Origin: an uncultured Prevotellaceae bacterium
GTDB taxonomy: Bacteria; Bacteroidota; Bacteroidia; Bacteroidales; Bacteroidaceae
NCBI GenBank assembly: GCA_900315105.1
Contig: OMXX01000006.1
Span: 66,295 to 130,294, forward strand
DNA length: 64,000 bases
Reading direction: 5' to 3'
Shown here: one piece after another, positions 18,864 through 28,478 of the stretch
Layout: each line of letters starts with the position of its first letter
Numbering within the stretch: position 1 is the first letter of the stretch
Notes under the pieces: model-generated
The model's database searches: none
What the model saw: only the letters and a program-made list of their open reading frames with translations
What the model was told of the DNA's origin: nothing
Program-made: the position numbers and the translations under genes

Positions 18864-20207
18864 TTACTCTTTCCCCTTTGTTTTTTCTGCTTTGTTCCTC
18901 CTCCTGTCCTGTTTGGGAGAAGTTGTTGTTGCTTCCGTTTTTCTGTTGTTGCTTCTTTTTGTATGTGGTTTGCCATTGTCTACTGGCTTGCGTGAGTATC
19001 TGTAATTCTTTCTTCCGTTCCTGATAGCCTTTACGACCTTGTATTCTGGTCCGTCGCCGATGCCTTCAGGAAGTGCGTTCTTGGTGATTTCCTTTTCGAG
19101 GAATTCCTCAATCTTCTTGAAGAGCCATATTTCATCATCGCTGACAAGAGTGTATGCAACGCCGTCACGATCTGCGCGGGCTGTACGACCTATGCGGTGA
19201 ACGTAATCCTCAACATCATGAGGAACGTCATAGTTTATGACCATTTGGATGTCGTCAATGTCAATTCCGCGTGCAACAATGTCAGTTGCCACAAGAACAT
19301 CGAGTTCTCCGCTCTTGAACTTGTACATCACATCGTCGCGCTCTGCCTGTGTTAGATCTGAGTGCATGGCTCCACATACCACTTTCATCTGCTTCAAAGC
19401 ATGGAATATCTCCTTCACCCTCTGTTTCTTTCCTGAGAATATAATGACGCGCTTAAGATTGCCTGCTTTGAATATGGACTTCAGAATGGCATTCTTCTGA
19501 GGCTGATAGCAAACATATGCTGATTGTTGAATCTTTTCAGCGGGTTTACTTACTGCAATCTTAACCTGAACAGGATTCTTAAGAAGTGTTTTTGCAAGAT
19601 GCTCGATTTTCTCAGGCATTGTTGCGGAGAACATGATGGTCTGTACGGTAGGCGGGAGTTCCTTGGCGATACTTATGATGTCGTCGGAGAAACCCATATC
19701 GAGCATTCTGTCTGCTTCGTCAAGAATGAAGAATGAAACGCGTGAGAGATCTACGTTACCCATCTGCATGTGCGAGATGAATCTTCCTGGTGTTGCAATA
19801 ACAACAGGTGCTCCCTGCTTGAGCGACTTCAGTTCCTGATCGTATCTGTTACCGTCGTTTCCTCCATAGACAGCCACACTTGATATACCGTCAAGGTAGT
19901 AGCTGAATCCTTCCATTGCCTGATCAATCTGCTGAGCCAACTCGCGGGTAGGACTCATGATAAGACAATTGATTGAATCCTCAGGGAATGGACGGTCATG
20001 TGGATCAAGTCCGTCATCAAGAAGGGATAGGACGGGCAACAGATATGCTGCCGTCTTTCCTGTGCCGGTCTGGGCTACGCCGAGGATGTCGCGTCCTTGG
20101 AGTATAGGAGAGATGGTTTGTGCCTGAATGGGCGTACACTCGTCAAAGTGCATGTCATACAGGGCATCAAGAATGTTATCGTTTAATTCTGTTTCGTCGA
20201 AATACAT
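18864..20207 (-). CDS. DEAD-box RNA helicase (RhlE-like)
   Basis: ATP-dependent RNA helicase. In order: Q motif (CTPIQAQTISPIL), Walker A AQTGTGKTAAYLLP, motif Ib TPGRF, DEAD in FILDEADRMLDMGF, SAT in MFSATMP, and HRIGRTARADRDG near residue 330. The last 60 residues are Lys/Arg-rich and low in complexity, an RNA-binding tail common to RhlE-type proteins. The start MYFDETELND at 20207 is four bases from the lptG stop, which suggests they are read together. The upstream in-frame extension overlaps lptG and is rejected. Confidence 0.93.
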   Translation of the reverse strand: MYFDETELNDNILDALYDMHFDECTPIQAQTISPILQGRDILGVAQTGTGKTAAYLLPVLSLLDDGLDPHDRPFPEDSINCLIMSPTRELAQQIDQAMEGFSYYLDGISSVAVYGGNDGNRYDQELKSLKQGAPVVIATPGRFISHMQMGNVDLSRVSFFILDEADRMLDMGFSDDIISIAKELPPTVQTIMFSATMPEKIEHLAKTLLKNPVQVKIAVSKPAEKIQQSAYVCYQPQKNAILKSIFKAGNLKRVIIFSGKKQRVKEIFHALKQMKVVCGAMHSDLTQAERDDVMYKFKSGELDVLVATDIVARGIDIDDIQMVINYDVPHDVEDYVHRIGRTARADRDGVAYTLVSDDEIWLFKKIEEFLEKEITKNALPEGIGDGPEYKVVKAIRNGRKNYRYSRKPVDNGKPHTKRSNNRKTEATTTSPKQDRRRNKAEKTKGKE

Positions 20208-20211
20208 AGTC

Positions 20212-21483
20212 TTAATTTGGTGCCTTGCGATAGCAGAAGTATGCAACGAAGGCAAATATTATATTTGGTGCCCAGGCTGCCAATGGTGCTGGCGTACCGG
20301 CGTTTATTGCGAATGTTGATGAAACCGTCTGGAGCATGATATATATAAAACTTAGGGCAAGTCCAATACCCAGATACATGCCCATGCCTCCCTTGCGCTT
20401 TCGTGAGGAAAGACTCATTCCTATTATCGTAAGAATGAACGAAGCAAAAGAAGATGCTATGCGTTTATGATATTCCACCTGATAACGAACCACATTTGCC
20501 GAACCTCTGTCTATCTGCTTTGAGATATAGTCTTTCAGTTCAGGTGAGGTGAATGTCTCTTGCTGTCCCTTACTGTAAACGAGGTCTGTTGGTTCCATCG
20601 TTATGAGCGTGTCAAGATTCATTCCACTCGTTATCTTTTCCTTCATGCTTCGCATCTCACGAATCTTCCAATTGTAAGTCTTCCAGTGATATTTCTCATC
20701 GGCTATGGTGTCGTACTGAATTTCTAAAGCCGTCATGTGTGAGATGAGTTTCTTGTTTTCAAACTTATACAGACAAAAACCATAGCCTCGCTTCATCTTA
20801 TTGTCGTAATGCTGTATGTAGGCAATCACACCCGGACTTACCTGCAACTGCACATTATCTGCAGACGTGTTCTTCTTGTTGTTCTTATAGAGCGACTCGA
20901 AGTTCTGTCTTATAACCGTTCCGTGCGGAATGACATAAGCACTCAGGTAGTATGACATTAGGGAAATCAATACGCACGAGAACATGTATGGGCGCATTAG
21001 TCGCTTGAAACTGACTCCTGCTGCCATTATCGCGATAATCTCCGAGTTTCCTGCCATCTTTGAGGTGAAGAAAATCACGGCAATGAAGACGAACAGAGGC
21101 GAGAACAGATTTGCGAAGTATGGCACGAAGTTCATGTAGTAGTCAAAGACTATTGCCTTCAATGGGGCGTGATACTCGGTGAACTTCGAGAGGTTCTCGT
21201 TTACGTCAAAGACAATTGATATTGATATGATTAGCAATATGGCAAAGAAGTATGTGCCGATGAACTTGCCGATGATGTATCGGTCAAGTCGTCCGGGAAG
21301 CATCCTCGTAAAGCTGTACCATATCTTCGGATGCTTTACGGTCGCAAATTCCTTGAGCCAGGCAAAAGGCACACAGACATAATGCCACAACAGCTTTATC
21401 CAAAGGATAAGCTGCTTCAGCCAACGGAATGCCCTTGAGCCTTTTATCTTTCGCTTTATTCTTTTTATGCTGATTCTTGTCAT
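20212..21483 (-). CDS. LptF/LptG family permease
   Basis: Inner-membrane component of the lipopolysaccharide export ABC system (YjgP/YjgQ family). Three transmembrane helices near residues 75-185 (FFAILLIISISIVF, LFSPLFVFIAVIFF, FSCVLISLMSYYLSAYV), a periplasmic beta-jellyroll region (about 190-330), then three C-terminal helices (FASFILTIIGMSL, YLGIGLALSFIYIM, ANIIFAFVAYFCY). 423 residues. The N-terminal 60 residues are an Arg/Lys-rich amphipathic extension. It starts 15 bases after tgt, in a lon-tgt-lptG-helicase run. Whether it is LptF or LptG cannot be told here. Confidence 0.88.
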   Translation of the reverse strand: MTRISIKRIKRKIKGSRAFRWLKQLILWIKLLWHYVCVPFAWLKEFATVKHPKIWYSFTRMLPGRLDRYIIGKFIGTYFFAILLIISISIVFDVNENLSKFTEYHAPLKAIVFDYYMNFVPYFANLFSPLFVFIAVIFFTSKMAGNSEIIAIMAAGVSFKRLMRPYMFSCVLISLMSYYLSAYVIPHGTVIRQNFESLYKNNKKNTSADNVQLQVSPGVIAYIQHYDNKMKRGYGFCLYKFENKKLISHMTALEIQYDTIADEKYHWKTYNWKIREMRSMKEKITSGMNLDTLITMEPTDLVYSKGQQETFTSPELKDYISKQIDRGSANVVRYQVEYHKRIASSFASFILTIIGMSLSSRKRKGGMGMYLGIGLALSFIYIMLQTVSSTFAINAGTPAPLAAWAPNIIFAFVAYFCYRKAPN

Positions 21484-21498
21484 TACGACTAGCTGTCT

Positions 21499-22626
21499 TT
21501 ATCTTCTTCGCATCATGTTCTCTACGACAGAGTTCTTCCATTTCACGAAATCACCCTGTTCGATATGCTTTCTCGCATCTGTCACGAGACGTAGGTAGAA
21601 TGCCAGATTATGGATGCTGGCTATCTGAAGAGCAAGATATTCCTGTGCCTTGAAAAGATGATGAAGATACGCTTTTGTGGTTACAATATCAATGTCGCAT
21701 CCCTCTGTGTCAATAGGAGTAAAATCGTCCTCCCATTTCTTATTGCGCATATTCATTGTGCCTTCGTAGGTGAAGAGAAGGGCGTTGCGGCCATTACGAG
21801 TTGGCATCACGCAATCGAACATATCCACACCTCGCTCAATAGCCTCAAGGATATTCCAAGGAGTTCCCACGCCCATAAGGTATCGAGGCTTGTCCTTTGG
21901 AAGAATCTCGTTCACAACCTCAATCATCTCGTACATAACCTCCGTAGGCTCACCAACGGCAAGACCACCTATAGCGTTTGCGTCTGCTCCCTTGTCTGAG
22001 ATATACTTGGCTGATTCCCTGCGAAGCTCAGGATATTTGCATCCCTGAACGATTGGCATCAAGGTCTGGTTATATCCGTAGAGTGGTTCAGTCTCGTTGA
22101 AGCGTTTCCAACAGCGGTCAAGCCATCTATGAGTCAGTTGCATAGATTTCTTGGCATAGTTGAAATCTGCCTCACCCGGAGCGCATTCGTCGAATGCCAT
22201 CATGATATCCGCACCAATCACGCGCTCTGTGTCCATCACATTCTCTGGGGTGAAGAAATGCTTGCTTCCGTCGATATGTGAACGGAACTCGCAACCTTCC
22301 TCCTTGAGCTTTCGGATGCCTGTAAGAGAGAATACCTGAAAACCGCCGCTATCTGTAAGAATTGGGCGTTCCCATCCTATGAACTTATGCAGACCGCCTG
22401 CTTTCTTGAGGATGTCGAGTCCCGGACGAAGATACAAGTGGTATGTGTTGCCGAGAATAATTTGGGCAAGAACCTGCTTGCGAAGTTCCTCAAAATGAAC
22501 AGCCTTTACAGATCCTACAGTTCCCACAGGCATAAAGATTGGAGTCTTTATCTGTCCGTGGTCGGTTGTGATGATGCCAACTCGGGCATCAGAACATGGA
22601 TCTGTATGTTGTAATTCGAATGTCAT
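21499..22626 (-). CDS. tgt: tRNA-guanine transglycosylase
   Basis: Swaps guanine 34 for preQ1 in queuosine-type tRNAs. TIM-barrel landmarks: ILTDSGGFQVFSL (acid/base Asp and substrate loop), MMAFDECAPGE, GGLAVGEP and DCVMPTRNGRN (nucleophile Asp). 375 residues, normal length. Odd point: the zinc region normally reads CxCxxC then a His; here it is GCDIDIVTTKAYLHHL, keeping one Cys, although the downstream IHN is present. Either this lineage lacks the structural zinc or it is coordinated differently. Queuosine synthesis genes are not in the window. Confidence 0.93.
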   Translation of the reverse strand: MTFELQHTDPCSDARVGIITTDHGQIKTPIFMPVGTVGSVKAVHFEELRKQVLAQIILGNTYHLYLRPGLDILKKAGGLHKFIGWERPILTDSGGFQVFSLTGIRKLKEEGCEFRSHIDGSKHFFTPENVMDTERVIGADIMMAFDECAPGEADFNYAKKSMQLTHRWLDRCWKRFNETEPLYGYNQTLMPIVQGCKYPELRRESAKYISDKGADANAIGGLAVGEPTEVMYEMIEVVNEILPKDKPRYLMGVGTPWNILEAIERGVDMFDCVMPTRNGRNALLFTYEGTMNMRNKKWEDDFTPIDTEGCDIDIVTTKAYLHHLFKAQEYLALQIASIHNLAFYLRLVTDARKHIEQGDFVKWKNSVVENMMRRR

Positions 22627-22652
22627 TATTTTTTATCTCTAAACCCTAACCT

Positions 22653-25127
22653 CTAACCTTTAACCTCTTCTGCGATAGTCAGGTCTATGGCATCTTTTAC
22701 TTTCTCATCGGTCAAGGCGTAAGCCCAAACGTCCTGAACATCCTTGACATAATGGAAATTCACACCCTTGCGATAAATCTCAGGAATCTCGTTGATGTCC
22801 TTCTCATTAGCCTCGCAGAGCATAATGTCTGTAATACCGGCACGCTTTGCTGCAAGAATCTTTTCCTTGATGCCACCTACCGGCAATACCTTTCCGCGAA
22901 GTGTTATCTCGCCTGTCATAGCTATGTTCTTGCGAACCTTACGTTGGGTAAGGGCAGAGGCAATAGATGTAGCGATTGTGATACCCGCAGAAGGACCATC
23001 CTTTGGAGTTGCGCCCTCAGGAACGTGGATGTGAATGTTCCAGTTGTCGAAAATCCTGTAGTCGATATTCAAAGTATCGGCATGAGACTTCACATATTCA
23101 AGTGCGATAGTGGCACTCTCCTTCATCACGTCTCCAAGATTACCCGTCAAGGTCAGTTTGCCTGCCTTGCCTTTTGAGAGCGATGTCTCGATGAAGAGAA
23201 TCTCACCGCCAACGCTTGTCCAAGCCAATCCTGTAACAACGCCAGCATAGTCGTTTCCCTGATAGATATCGCGATAGAAAGGCGGATTGCCAAGCAATTC
23301 CACAACCTTCTCCTCGTCTATCTGTCCCATAGGATATTCCTCATCCTTGGCATATTTATAGGCAATCTTACGCATGAGTTTGCCAATCTGCTTTTCCAGT
23401 TGACGCACACCACTCTCGCGTGTGTAGCGCTCAATAATCATCTCAATAGCCGACTTCTTGAACTTTAGCGCACCCTTAGGCAGGCCATTTGCCTCAACTT
23501 CTTTCTTGACAAGATGTCGCTTTGCTATCTCAATTTTTTCCTCTGTGATATATCCGCTAACCTCTATCATCTCCATACGGTCACGCAAAGGTCCCGGTAT
23601 GTTGCTGATATCGTTGGCTGTTGCTATGAACATCACATTTGACAGGTCATAGTCCATATCAAGGTAGTTGTCGTGGAAGGCGTTGTTCTGCTCTGGGTCA
23701 AGAACTTCAAGCAAAGCAGAAGCAGGATCTCCCTGATGAGTATTCTGTGTCACCTTGTCTATCTCATCAAGAATAAACACAGGATTTGAACTGCCGGCTT
23801 TCTGGATGCCCTTGATGATACGGCCTGGCATAGCTCCGATGTATGTCTTTCGATGACCGCGAATCTCTGACTCGTCATGAAGACCGCCAAGCGAAATCCT
23901 CACGTATTTACGCTGAAGAGAATCGGCGATACTCTTTCCAAGACTCGTCTTACCCACTCCCGGAGGGCCGTAGAGACAGAGAATTGGCGATTTAAGATTG
24001 CCTCTGAGCTTCAAAACTGATATATACTCAAGTATACGCTCCTTGACCTTCTCCATACCATAATGGTCTTGGTCAAGTTTCTTCTCGGCACGTGCGAGAT
24101 TGAGATTGTCCTCTGTGCGGTAATCCCAAGGCAAGGCGAGAATCTGCTGAAGATAAGTGAGCTGTATGTTGTAGTCAGGACTCTGCGGCTGAATGGCGTC
24201 AAGCTTGTTGAGTTCTTCCTCGAAAGCAGCTTTTGTCTCGTTGCTCCATATCTTTTCTGCTGCCTGACGCATCAGTTTCTTGCGTTCTGCGCTCTGGCCG
24301 TCTCCGCCAAGTTCCTTGCGGATGTTCTTTATCTGCTGTCGCAGGAAGTATTCCTTCTGTTCCTCGTTGATCTTCTCCTCTGTGCGATGACGTATGCTGT
24401 TCTTCAGCTCAAGCAGTTGCAGTTCGCGATTGAGTAAACCAAGCAACTGGAAAGCACGTAACTTCATGGAAGGCATGCCAAGAAGCTTTGCCTTTTCGTC
24501 GATAGAGAAAGGCAGGTTTGTGCACATGAAGTTGATGCACAGAATCTCGTTTGATATGTTTGTAACGGCAAACTGAGCCTCGTTTGGCAGGTCCTCGTTG
24601 TTCTGAACGTATTCCAAGGCCTTCTTCTTCACGTCGTCAATAGCCATCTTGTACTCGGTGTCGTTCTTCTCCGGCATCTGCTCCTTTGCAGTTGTGAGCT
24701 CGCCCATGAGGAAAGGAGTCTTCTTCGTGATGCTTTCGAGATGACATCTTGAGAGTGCCTGAATAACGATGGTCACGTTGCTGCCCATTCCCGGAATGTC
24801 GAATATCTTCACGAGCTTGCCGAATACTCCATACTCGTACAAGTCCTCCAGTTCAGGCTCGTCAACATTCGGGTCTTTCTGGCAAATGACGGCAAATGCC
24901 AGATCGGGCTTCTTCTTGAGCCTTTTAACCAATGCCAGAGTTGATTCCCTTGTGACCATTATCGGGGTCAGTACGCCTGGATGCAACACGATGTTGCGGG
25001 TAGCTATGATTGGCATCTCGCCATCATGACTTACCTCAAAGAGTGAATCAATATCCCCATCAAAATCGGCAACCATCTGAAATCCTGTTCCCTGGTTGCC
25101 TCCAGTCATAAATATCTCGTTGTTCAT
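22653..25127 (-). CDS. lon: ATP-dependent protease Lon
   Basis: Cytoplasmic AAA+ serine protease degrading damaged and regulatory proteins. N-terminal LON substrate-binding domain (about 40-240), coiled coil, AAA+ domain with Walker [14 protein letters not shown] and Walker [11 protein letters not shown], sensor block TANDISNIP, and a C-terminal S16 protease domain whose Ser-Lys dyad is in [12 protein letters not shown] and [14 protein letters not shown]. 824 residues, complete. It leads the lon-tgt-lptG-helicase series. Confidence 0.97.
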   Translation of the reverse strand: MNNEIFMTGGNQGTGFQMVADFDGDIDSLFEVSHDGEMPIIATRNIVLHPGVLTPIMVTRESTLALVKRLKKKPDLAFAVICQKDPNVDEPELEDLYEYGVFGKLVKIFDIPGMGSNVTIVIQALSRCHLESITKKTPFLMGELTTAKEQMPEKNDTEYKMAIDDVKKKALEYVQNNEDLPNEAQFAVTNISNEILCINFMCTNLPFSIDEKAKLLGMPSMKLRAFQLLGLLNRELQLLELKNSIRHRTEEKINEEQKEYFLRQQIKNIRKELGGDGQSAERKKLMRQAAEKIWSNETKAAFEEELNKLDAIQPQSPDYNIQLTYLQQILALPWDYRTEDNLNLARAEKKLDQDHYGMEKVKERILEYISVLKLRGNLKSPILCLYGPPGVGKTSLGKSIADSLQRKYVRISLGGLHDESEIRGHRKTYIGAMPGRIIKGIQKAGSSNPVFILDEIDKVTQNTHQGDPASALLEVLDPEQNNAFHDNYLDMDYDLSNVMFIATANDISNIPGPLRDRMEMIEVSGYITEEKIEIAKRHLVKKEVEANGLPKGALKFKKSAIEMIIERYTRESGVRQLEKQIGKLMRKIAYKYAKDEEYPMGQIDEEKVVELLGNPPFYRDIYQGNDYAGVVTGLAWTSVGGEILFIETSLSKGKAGKLTLTGNLGDVMKESATIALEYVKSHADTLNIDYRIFDNWNIHIHVPEGATPKDGPSAGITIATSIASALTQRKVRKNIAMTGEITLRGKVLPVGGIKEKILAAKRAGITDIMLCEANEKDINEIPEIYRKGVNFHYVKDVQDVWAYALTDEKVKDAIDLTIAEEVKG

Positions 25128-25271
25128 TTATAGTCTTGAAAAATCGGCGGCAAAATTACTAAAAAAAAATGAGATTACTGCATTTTCCACATTATTTAAT
25201 GTAAAGAAGTGTGAAAAACGGGTGATGTCTTTAGAAAAATCAAGTCTTATACTGGTCGTAATCGCAAGTAA

Positions 25272-25402
25272 TTCCGTTGTAGCTCCGTTGTAAGTCCGTA
25301 GTAAGTCCCTTGTTCCTCCGCTCTCTCACCGACTTTGCACCGACTTTGCACCGACTTTGGTACGGAGGAAGAACGGAGGTAGAACGGAGGAGAAACGAAG
25401 GG
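25272..25402. repeat. Inverted 11-mer repeat array, copy 2
   Basis: Left part: units such as CTCCGTTGTAAGTCCGTAG. Centre: three tandem copies of CACCGACTTTG (25328-25360). Right part: ACGGAGGAAGAACGGAGG-type units, the complement of the left arm. It occupies most of the 416-base gap between lon and the SPFH gene; nothing coding was seen there. Confidence 0.7.
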
Positions 25403-25459
25403 ATATGCCTTGTCGGAACGGAGAATATTAGTTAACGACTGTTAATTTTTCTGTTGGAA

Positions 25460-25491
25460 TTTGGAGGTTTAAAGCAAAATGAATACCTTTG
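25460..25491 (+). promoter_or_regulatory. Promoter of the SPFH gene cluster
   Basis: TTTG (25460-25463), 20 bases, TACCTTTG (25484-25491). A short direct repeat AGTGATATCA occurs twice just downstream (near 25495-25514), within the likely 5' leader. Confidence 0.65.
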
Positions 25492-25543
25492 CAAAGTGAT
25501 ATCAAAGTGATATCATTTTACAACTATAAAAATAGATTACTAT

Positions 25544-26506
25544 ATGGAAGAAAACAAGACAAAAGAGTTTGAGTTCTTTGGTGGCTCGCTCAACGGATTT
25601 TTGATGTGTTTTATCGCTATAATCCTCTGGGGATGTGCGATTTTCAGTTTGATATCAGGCATCGTTGCTGCTGATGCTGAACGTTCATGTGCTGGTTGGT
25701 TTGTGACCTTCGCCCTGCTCGTAATTATCGCTGTTATCTGCTCTTGTGGCTTCACAATGCTCGAACCTAATGAAGCGAAGGTAATGACATTCTTCGGCAA
25801 GTATGTCGGTACTTTCCGCAAGAACGGTTTCTATTGGCTCAATCCTCTTATGAGTTCAAAGAAAGTTAGCCTTCGTGCTCGTAACCTTAATGCTGATCCT
25901 ATCAAGGTGAATGATAAGGCTGGTAATCCTGTGCTTATCGGACTTGTTCTCGTTTGGCGACTCAAGGATACATACAAGGCTATTTTCGATATTGATACAG
26001 ATGTTTCTGCTAATGCCCAGATTGGTAATGCAGCTGGCGCTCGTATGATTAAGTTTGAGCATTTCGTGGCTGTTCAGAGTGATTCTGCCCTTCGTGAGGT
26101 TGCCGGAATGTATGCTTATGATGATGAGAATCCAAACTCAAAGGAGATAACTCTTCGCGATGGTAGTAATGAGGTTAACGAGGTTCTTACCGCAAAACTT
26201 AATGAGCGTCTTCAAATGGCTGGTCTTGAAGTGATTGAGGCTCGTATCAATTATCTTGCGTACGCTCCTGAAATTGCTGCTGTAATGCTTCGTCGTCAGC
26301 AGGCGGCAGCTATCATTACCGCTCGTGAGAAGATTGTTGATGGTGCTGTTAGTATGGTTAAGCTCGCTCTTGACAAACTCGCTGATGAGGATATCGTGGA
26401 TCTTGACGAGGAGAAGAAGGCAGCTATGGTCAGCAATCTGCTCGTAGTTCTTTGTGCTGATGAGCCTGCTCAGCCAGTTATCAATAGTGGTACTTTGAAT
26501 CATTAA
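25544..26506 (+). CDS. SPFH/band 7 (stomatin/prohibitin-like) membrane protein
   Basis: Two hydrophobic helices at residues about 17-45 and 55-72, then a band 7 domain beginning LEPNEAKVMTFFGKYVGTFRKNGFYW. LRARNLNADPIKVNDKAGNPV is a typical SPFH core. The C-terminal part (RRQQAAAIITAREKIVDGAV) is the helical oligomerisation region. 320 residues. SPFH proteins build membrane microdomain scaffolds; the specific role here is unknown. It heads a co-directional run of small membrane proteins and a ribbon-helix-helix protein, with a recognisable promoter. Confidence 0.92.
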   Translation: MEENKTKEFEFFGGSLNGFLMCFIAIILWGCAIFSLISGIVAADAERSCAGWFVTFALLVIIAVICSCGFTMLEPNEAKVMTFFGKYVGTFRKNGFYWLNPLMSSKKVSLRARNLNADPIKVNDKAGNPVLIGLVLVWRLKDTYKAIFDIDTDVSANAQIGNAAGARMIKFEHFVAVQSDSALREVAGMYAYDDENPNSKEITLRDGSNEVNEVLTAKLNERLQMAGLEVIEARINYLAYAPEIAAVMLRRQQAAAIITAREKIVDGAVSMVKLALDKLADEDIVDLDEEKKAAMVSNLLVVLCADEPAQPVINSGTLNH

Positions 26507-26524
26507 ACTAATTAATTGAATGTT

Positions 26525-26752
26525 ATGTCTTCATTCCTGATTTATGCGATTGCAGTCGTTGCACCAATACTTCTTGTTATGGGAATCCTTGTCCTGCTTG
26601 GGAAGTTTGACACCGTTCTCTTGAAAAATGCAGCCAAGAAAGGGGAGGCCATAGATCTTGCGCGGTCACGAAAAGTGCTTGGATGGTCTCTCATTAGTGA
26701 TTCTGTCGTGTTTCCTGCGATAATGGTGGCAATTTTTTATTTCTGTGAATAA
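26525..26752 (+). CDS. Small two-helix membrane protein
   Basis: 75 residues: a long hydrophobic segment (IYAIAVVAPILLVMGILVLLG), a basic loop (KNAAKKGEAIDLARSRK) and a second segment (VVFPAIMVAIFYF). The loop position and GILVLLGKFD resemble the start of the downstream DUF3784-like paralogues but the YNV-R motif is missing. The ATG at 26525 is used; a TTG at 26516 is in frame but less likely. Its stop overlaps the next ATG (TAATG). Confidence 0.65.
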   Translation: MSSFLIYAIAVVAPILLVMGILVLLGKFDTVLLKNAAKKGEAIDLARSRKVLGWSLISDSVVFPAIMVAIFYFCE

Positions 26753-27060
26753 TGGCGGATTATATAATGATTGCGTTTTGGCTTATTATGGCCTTGCTTG
26801 AGTTGGCGGATGGTGTTTGGACACTCATGGGAAAAGAGGACAACTCTATCAGTTGTTTGAACAAACCTGGTTTTGAGCAGTATAATGTAAGACGTGTACG
26901 CTTGGTAACGGCTTTGCGGAAGTTTGTTGCGGCAACTATTTTTGTGACTTTAATTTTCGTGAATGAAAACTTGAGGCTGATTTGGTTTGCTCTAGGTTTG
27001 GGATTCCTGGCTGTTGTCATTCTCTTTATCCTTAAAAGGACTTGGGCAAAAAGTAGTTAA
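26752..27060 (+). CDS. DUF3784-like small membrane protein, paralogue 1
   Basis: 102 residues with helices at about 5-25, 48-68 and 72-92. It carries the features shared by the next three genes: a GK-D motif after the first helix (LMGKEDNS), a central YNVRRVRLVTAL and a C-terminal TWAKSS. Architecture resembles the DUF3784 family of small membrane proteins of unknown function; assignment is by pattern only. Starts on the previous stop (1-base overlap). Confidence 0.65.
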   Translation: MADYIMIAFWLIMALLELADGVWTLMGKEDNSISCLNKPGFEQYNVRRVRLVTALRKFVAATIFVTLIFVNENLRLIWFALGLGFLAVVILFILKRTWAKSS

Positions 27061-27079
27061 TCATTAAATTGTTTGGAAT

Positions 27080-27385
27080 ATGGAAATAGGATTAATGGTG
27101 GCGTTGAGTGTTATGCTATTCGTGATGGGCGTTCTTATTCTTGTCGGAAAGGGCGATTTCTTGATTAAATGCTTTAAAAAGCATGGGGCGGAAAAGTATA
27201 ATGTCGGACGTGTTCGCTTGCTTAATGCTATTGCGATGTTTGTCGCCACAGCCTTTGTCGTTTCTATCCATTTCGTGCAAGCAGCTCGTAATGGAGGTAA
27301 AATCGTGTGGATATTGGTTGCGGTTTTGCTTGTGGTAACTGGCGCTTTGCAAATTCTGGAGCGTACTTGGGCAAAGAGATCGTAA
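27080..27385 (+). CDS. DUF3784-like small membrane protein, paralogue 2
   Basis: 101 residues. The first helix ends in LILVGKGDFLIKCF, followed by GAEKYNVGRVRLLNAIAMF and a final hydrophobic pair ending LERTWAKRS. Clearly homologous to the genes on both sides, consistent with tandem duplication. Twenty bases separate it from paralogue 1. Function unknown. Confidence 0.7.
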   Translation: MEIGLMVALSVMLFVMGVLILVGKGDFLIKCFKKHGAEKYNVGRVRLLNAIAMFVATAFVVSIHFVQAARNGGKIVWILVAVLLVVTGALQILERTWAKRS

Positions 27386-27406
27386 TTTGTAGAAATAATA
27401 TTTGAT

Positions 27407-27703
27407 ATGGAATTAGTATTTCCTATTATAGCAGCCGTAGTATTTATTGTCGTGGGAATCATCATTCTCATTGGCAAGGGCGACCGTTTTGTTAAGCCCC
27501 TCAACAGACCAGGTGCTGAAAGATATAACGTGAAACGAATGCGATTGCTACACGCTCTCTTGATGTTTGATGGCGCTATGTGTTTCACCTTGTTTCCGAT
27601 CTTTATGCAAAACGTAAAACTCCTCCAGTATATTGGTGGTGTGTGTGTGTTCTTTGGGGCCATTATCGCTGTCCTTCAATTCACTTGGGCAAAGAATAGG
27701 TAA
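27407..27703 (+). CDS. DUF3784-like small membrane protein, paralogue 3
   Basis: 98 residues: VVGIIILIGKGDRFVKPL, GAERYNVKRMRLLHALLMF, and C-terminus LQFTWAKNR. Of the set this most resembles the DUF3784 pattern of helix, GKGD, YN-KR-R, two helices. It is 21 bases downstream of paralogue 2. Confidence 0.7.
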   Translation: MELVFPIIAAVVFIVVGIIILIGKGDRFVKPLNRPGAERYNVKRMRLLHALLMFDGAMCFTLFPIFMQNVKLLQYIGGVCVFFGAIIAVLQFTWAKNR

Positions 27704-27728
27704 AATTGAAATTTAATTGTATGGACTT

Positions 27729-28256
27729 ATGACCGTAGTTCTCGTTATATCGGCTGTCATATTGCTGCTTGTTGTGGATGCTCTCATACTTGCTGGCAAA
27801 TTGGATTTCCTCATGGGGAGCTCTTTAAAGCTGGAGGTGTATGGCAGTCTGCCACGACTTAGAGTGATAACGGCACTTTCTATGTTTCTAACGGCTATAC
27901 CTCTCATCTTGCTACTTACTTGTGAACCAGACTCTCTGACTATGAAGAATGCTAATGTTTTGTTCGGTTTAGTGTCTTCCTTATTGGGGGTATTAGGTGG
28001 TATTTGGGTAAGAAAGAAGGGTAGGGCGAATGAGATGAATCCTATTTTCGTGTCAAGAATGATGCGGAATGAGAAATATAATGTTTCTCGCGTGAGCTTT
28101 CTTATGGCTGCTTGGACGCTTGTTGCAGGATTTGGATATATTTCCGTTTATTCCTTTTGCAATAATGCTCTCTTTTGGAAGGTTTACTTTGCAATACTTT
28201 TATTGGTAAGTGTCGCTTTTGGTATTCTGCAGTTTACATGGGCAAAGAAATCGTAA
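27729..28256 (+). CDS. DUF3784-like membrane protein, long paralogue 4
   Basis: About 175 residues, roughly a doubled version: the first half has a helix followed by LILAGKLDFLMGS and a degenerate R-LRVITAL block; the second half has MRNEKYNVSRVSFLMAAW and ends ILQFTWAKKS. It may derive from fusion or partial duplication of two units. Start ATG 27729 is chosen over an in-frame TTG at 27717. Function unknown. Confidence 0.65.
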   Translation: MTVVLVISAVILLLVVDALILAGKLDFLMGSSLKLEVYGSLPRLRVITALSMFLTAIPLILLLTCEPDSLTMKNANVLFGLVSSLLGVLGGIWVRKKGRANEMNPIFVSRMMRNEKYNVSRVSFLMAAWTLVAGFGYISVYSFCNNALFWKVYFAILLLVSVAFGILQFTWAKKS

Positions 28257-28283
28257 TATTGTAATTTGTAATAATTTCTTTTC

Positions 28284-28478
28284 ATGGCAAAGACTAAAAA
28301 CTTTATTCTCCGACTTGACGAGGAGATGATGAACGCCATTGAGGCATGGGCGGCTGATGAGTTCCGCTCTACCAATGGTCAGCTTCAGTGGATTATCTCT
28401 GAGGCCTTGAAGAAGTCTGGCCGTATGAAAAAGAAGAAAAAGAAAGAAACTCAAGATAATACCGATAACGAAAAATGA
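28284..28478 (+). CDS. Arc-like ribbon-helix-helix protein
   Basis: 64 residues: a beta strand NFILRLDEEMMNAIEAWAAD, then helices through QLQWIISEALKKSG, matching the Arc/MetJ-type ribbon-helix-helix fold, with a very basic tail (KKKKKK). Likely a small DNA-binding repressor or an antitoxin-like protein. No toxin gene lies beside it; instead its stop overlaps the start of a hydrolase gene by 4 bases (ATGA), so the two are translationally coupled. Pairing of such proteins with SPFH genes is something I associate with other genomes but cannot check here. Confidence 0.75.
   Translation: MAKTKNFILRLDEEMMNAIEAWAADEFRSTNGQLQWIISEALKKSGRMKKKKKKETQDNTDNEK

Noticed and set aside
26516..26524. TTG start giving a 78-residue protein
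   Set aside because: An ATG three codons later gives a normal membrane N-terminus, and the TTG lies too close to the SPFH stop to be preferred.
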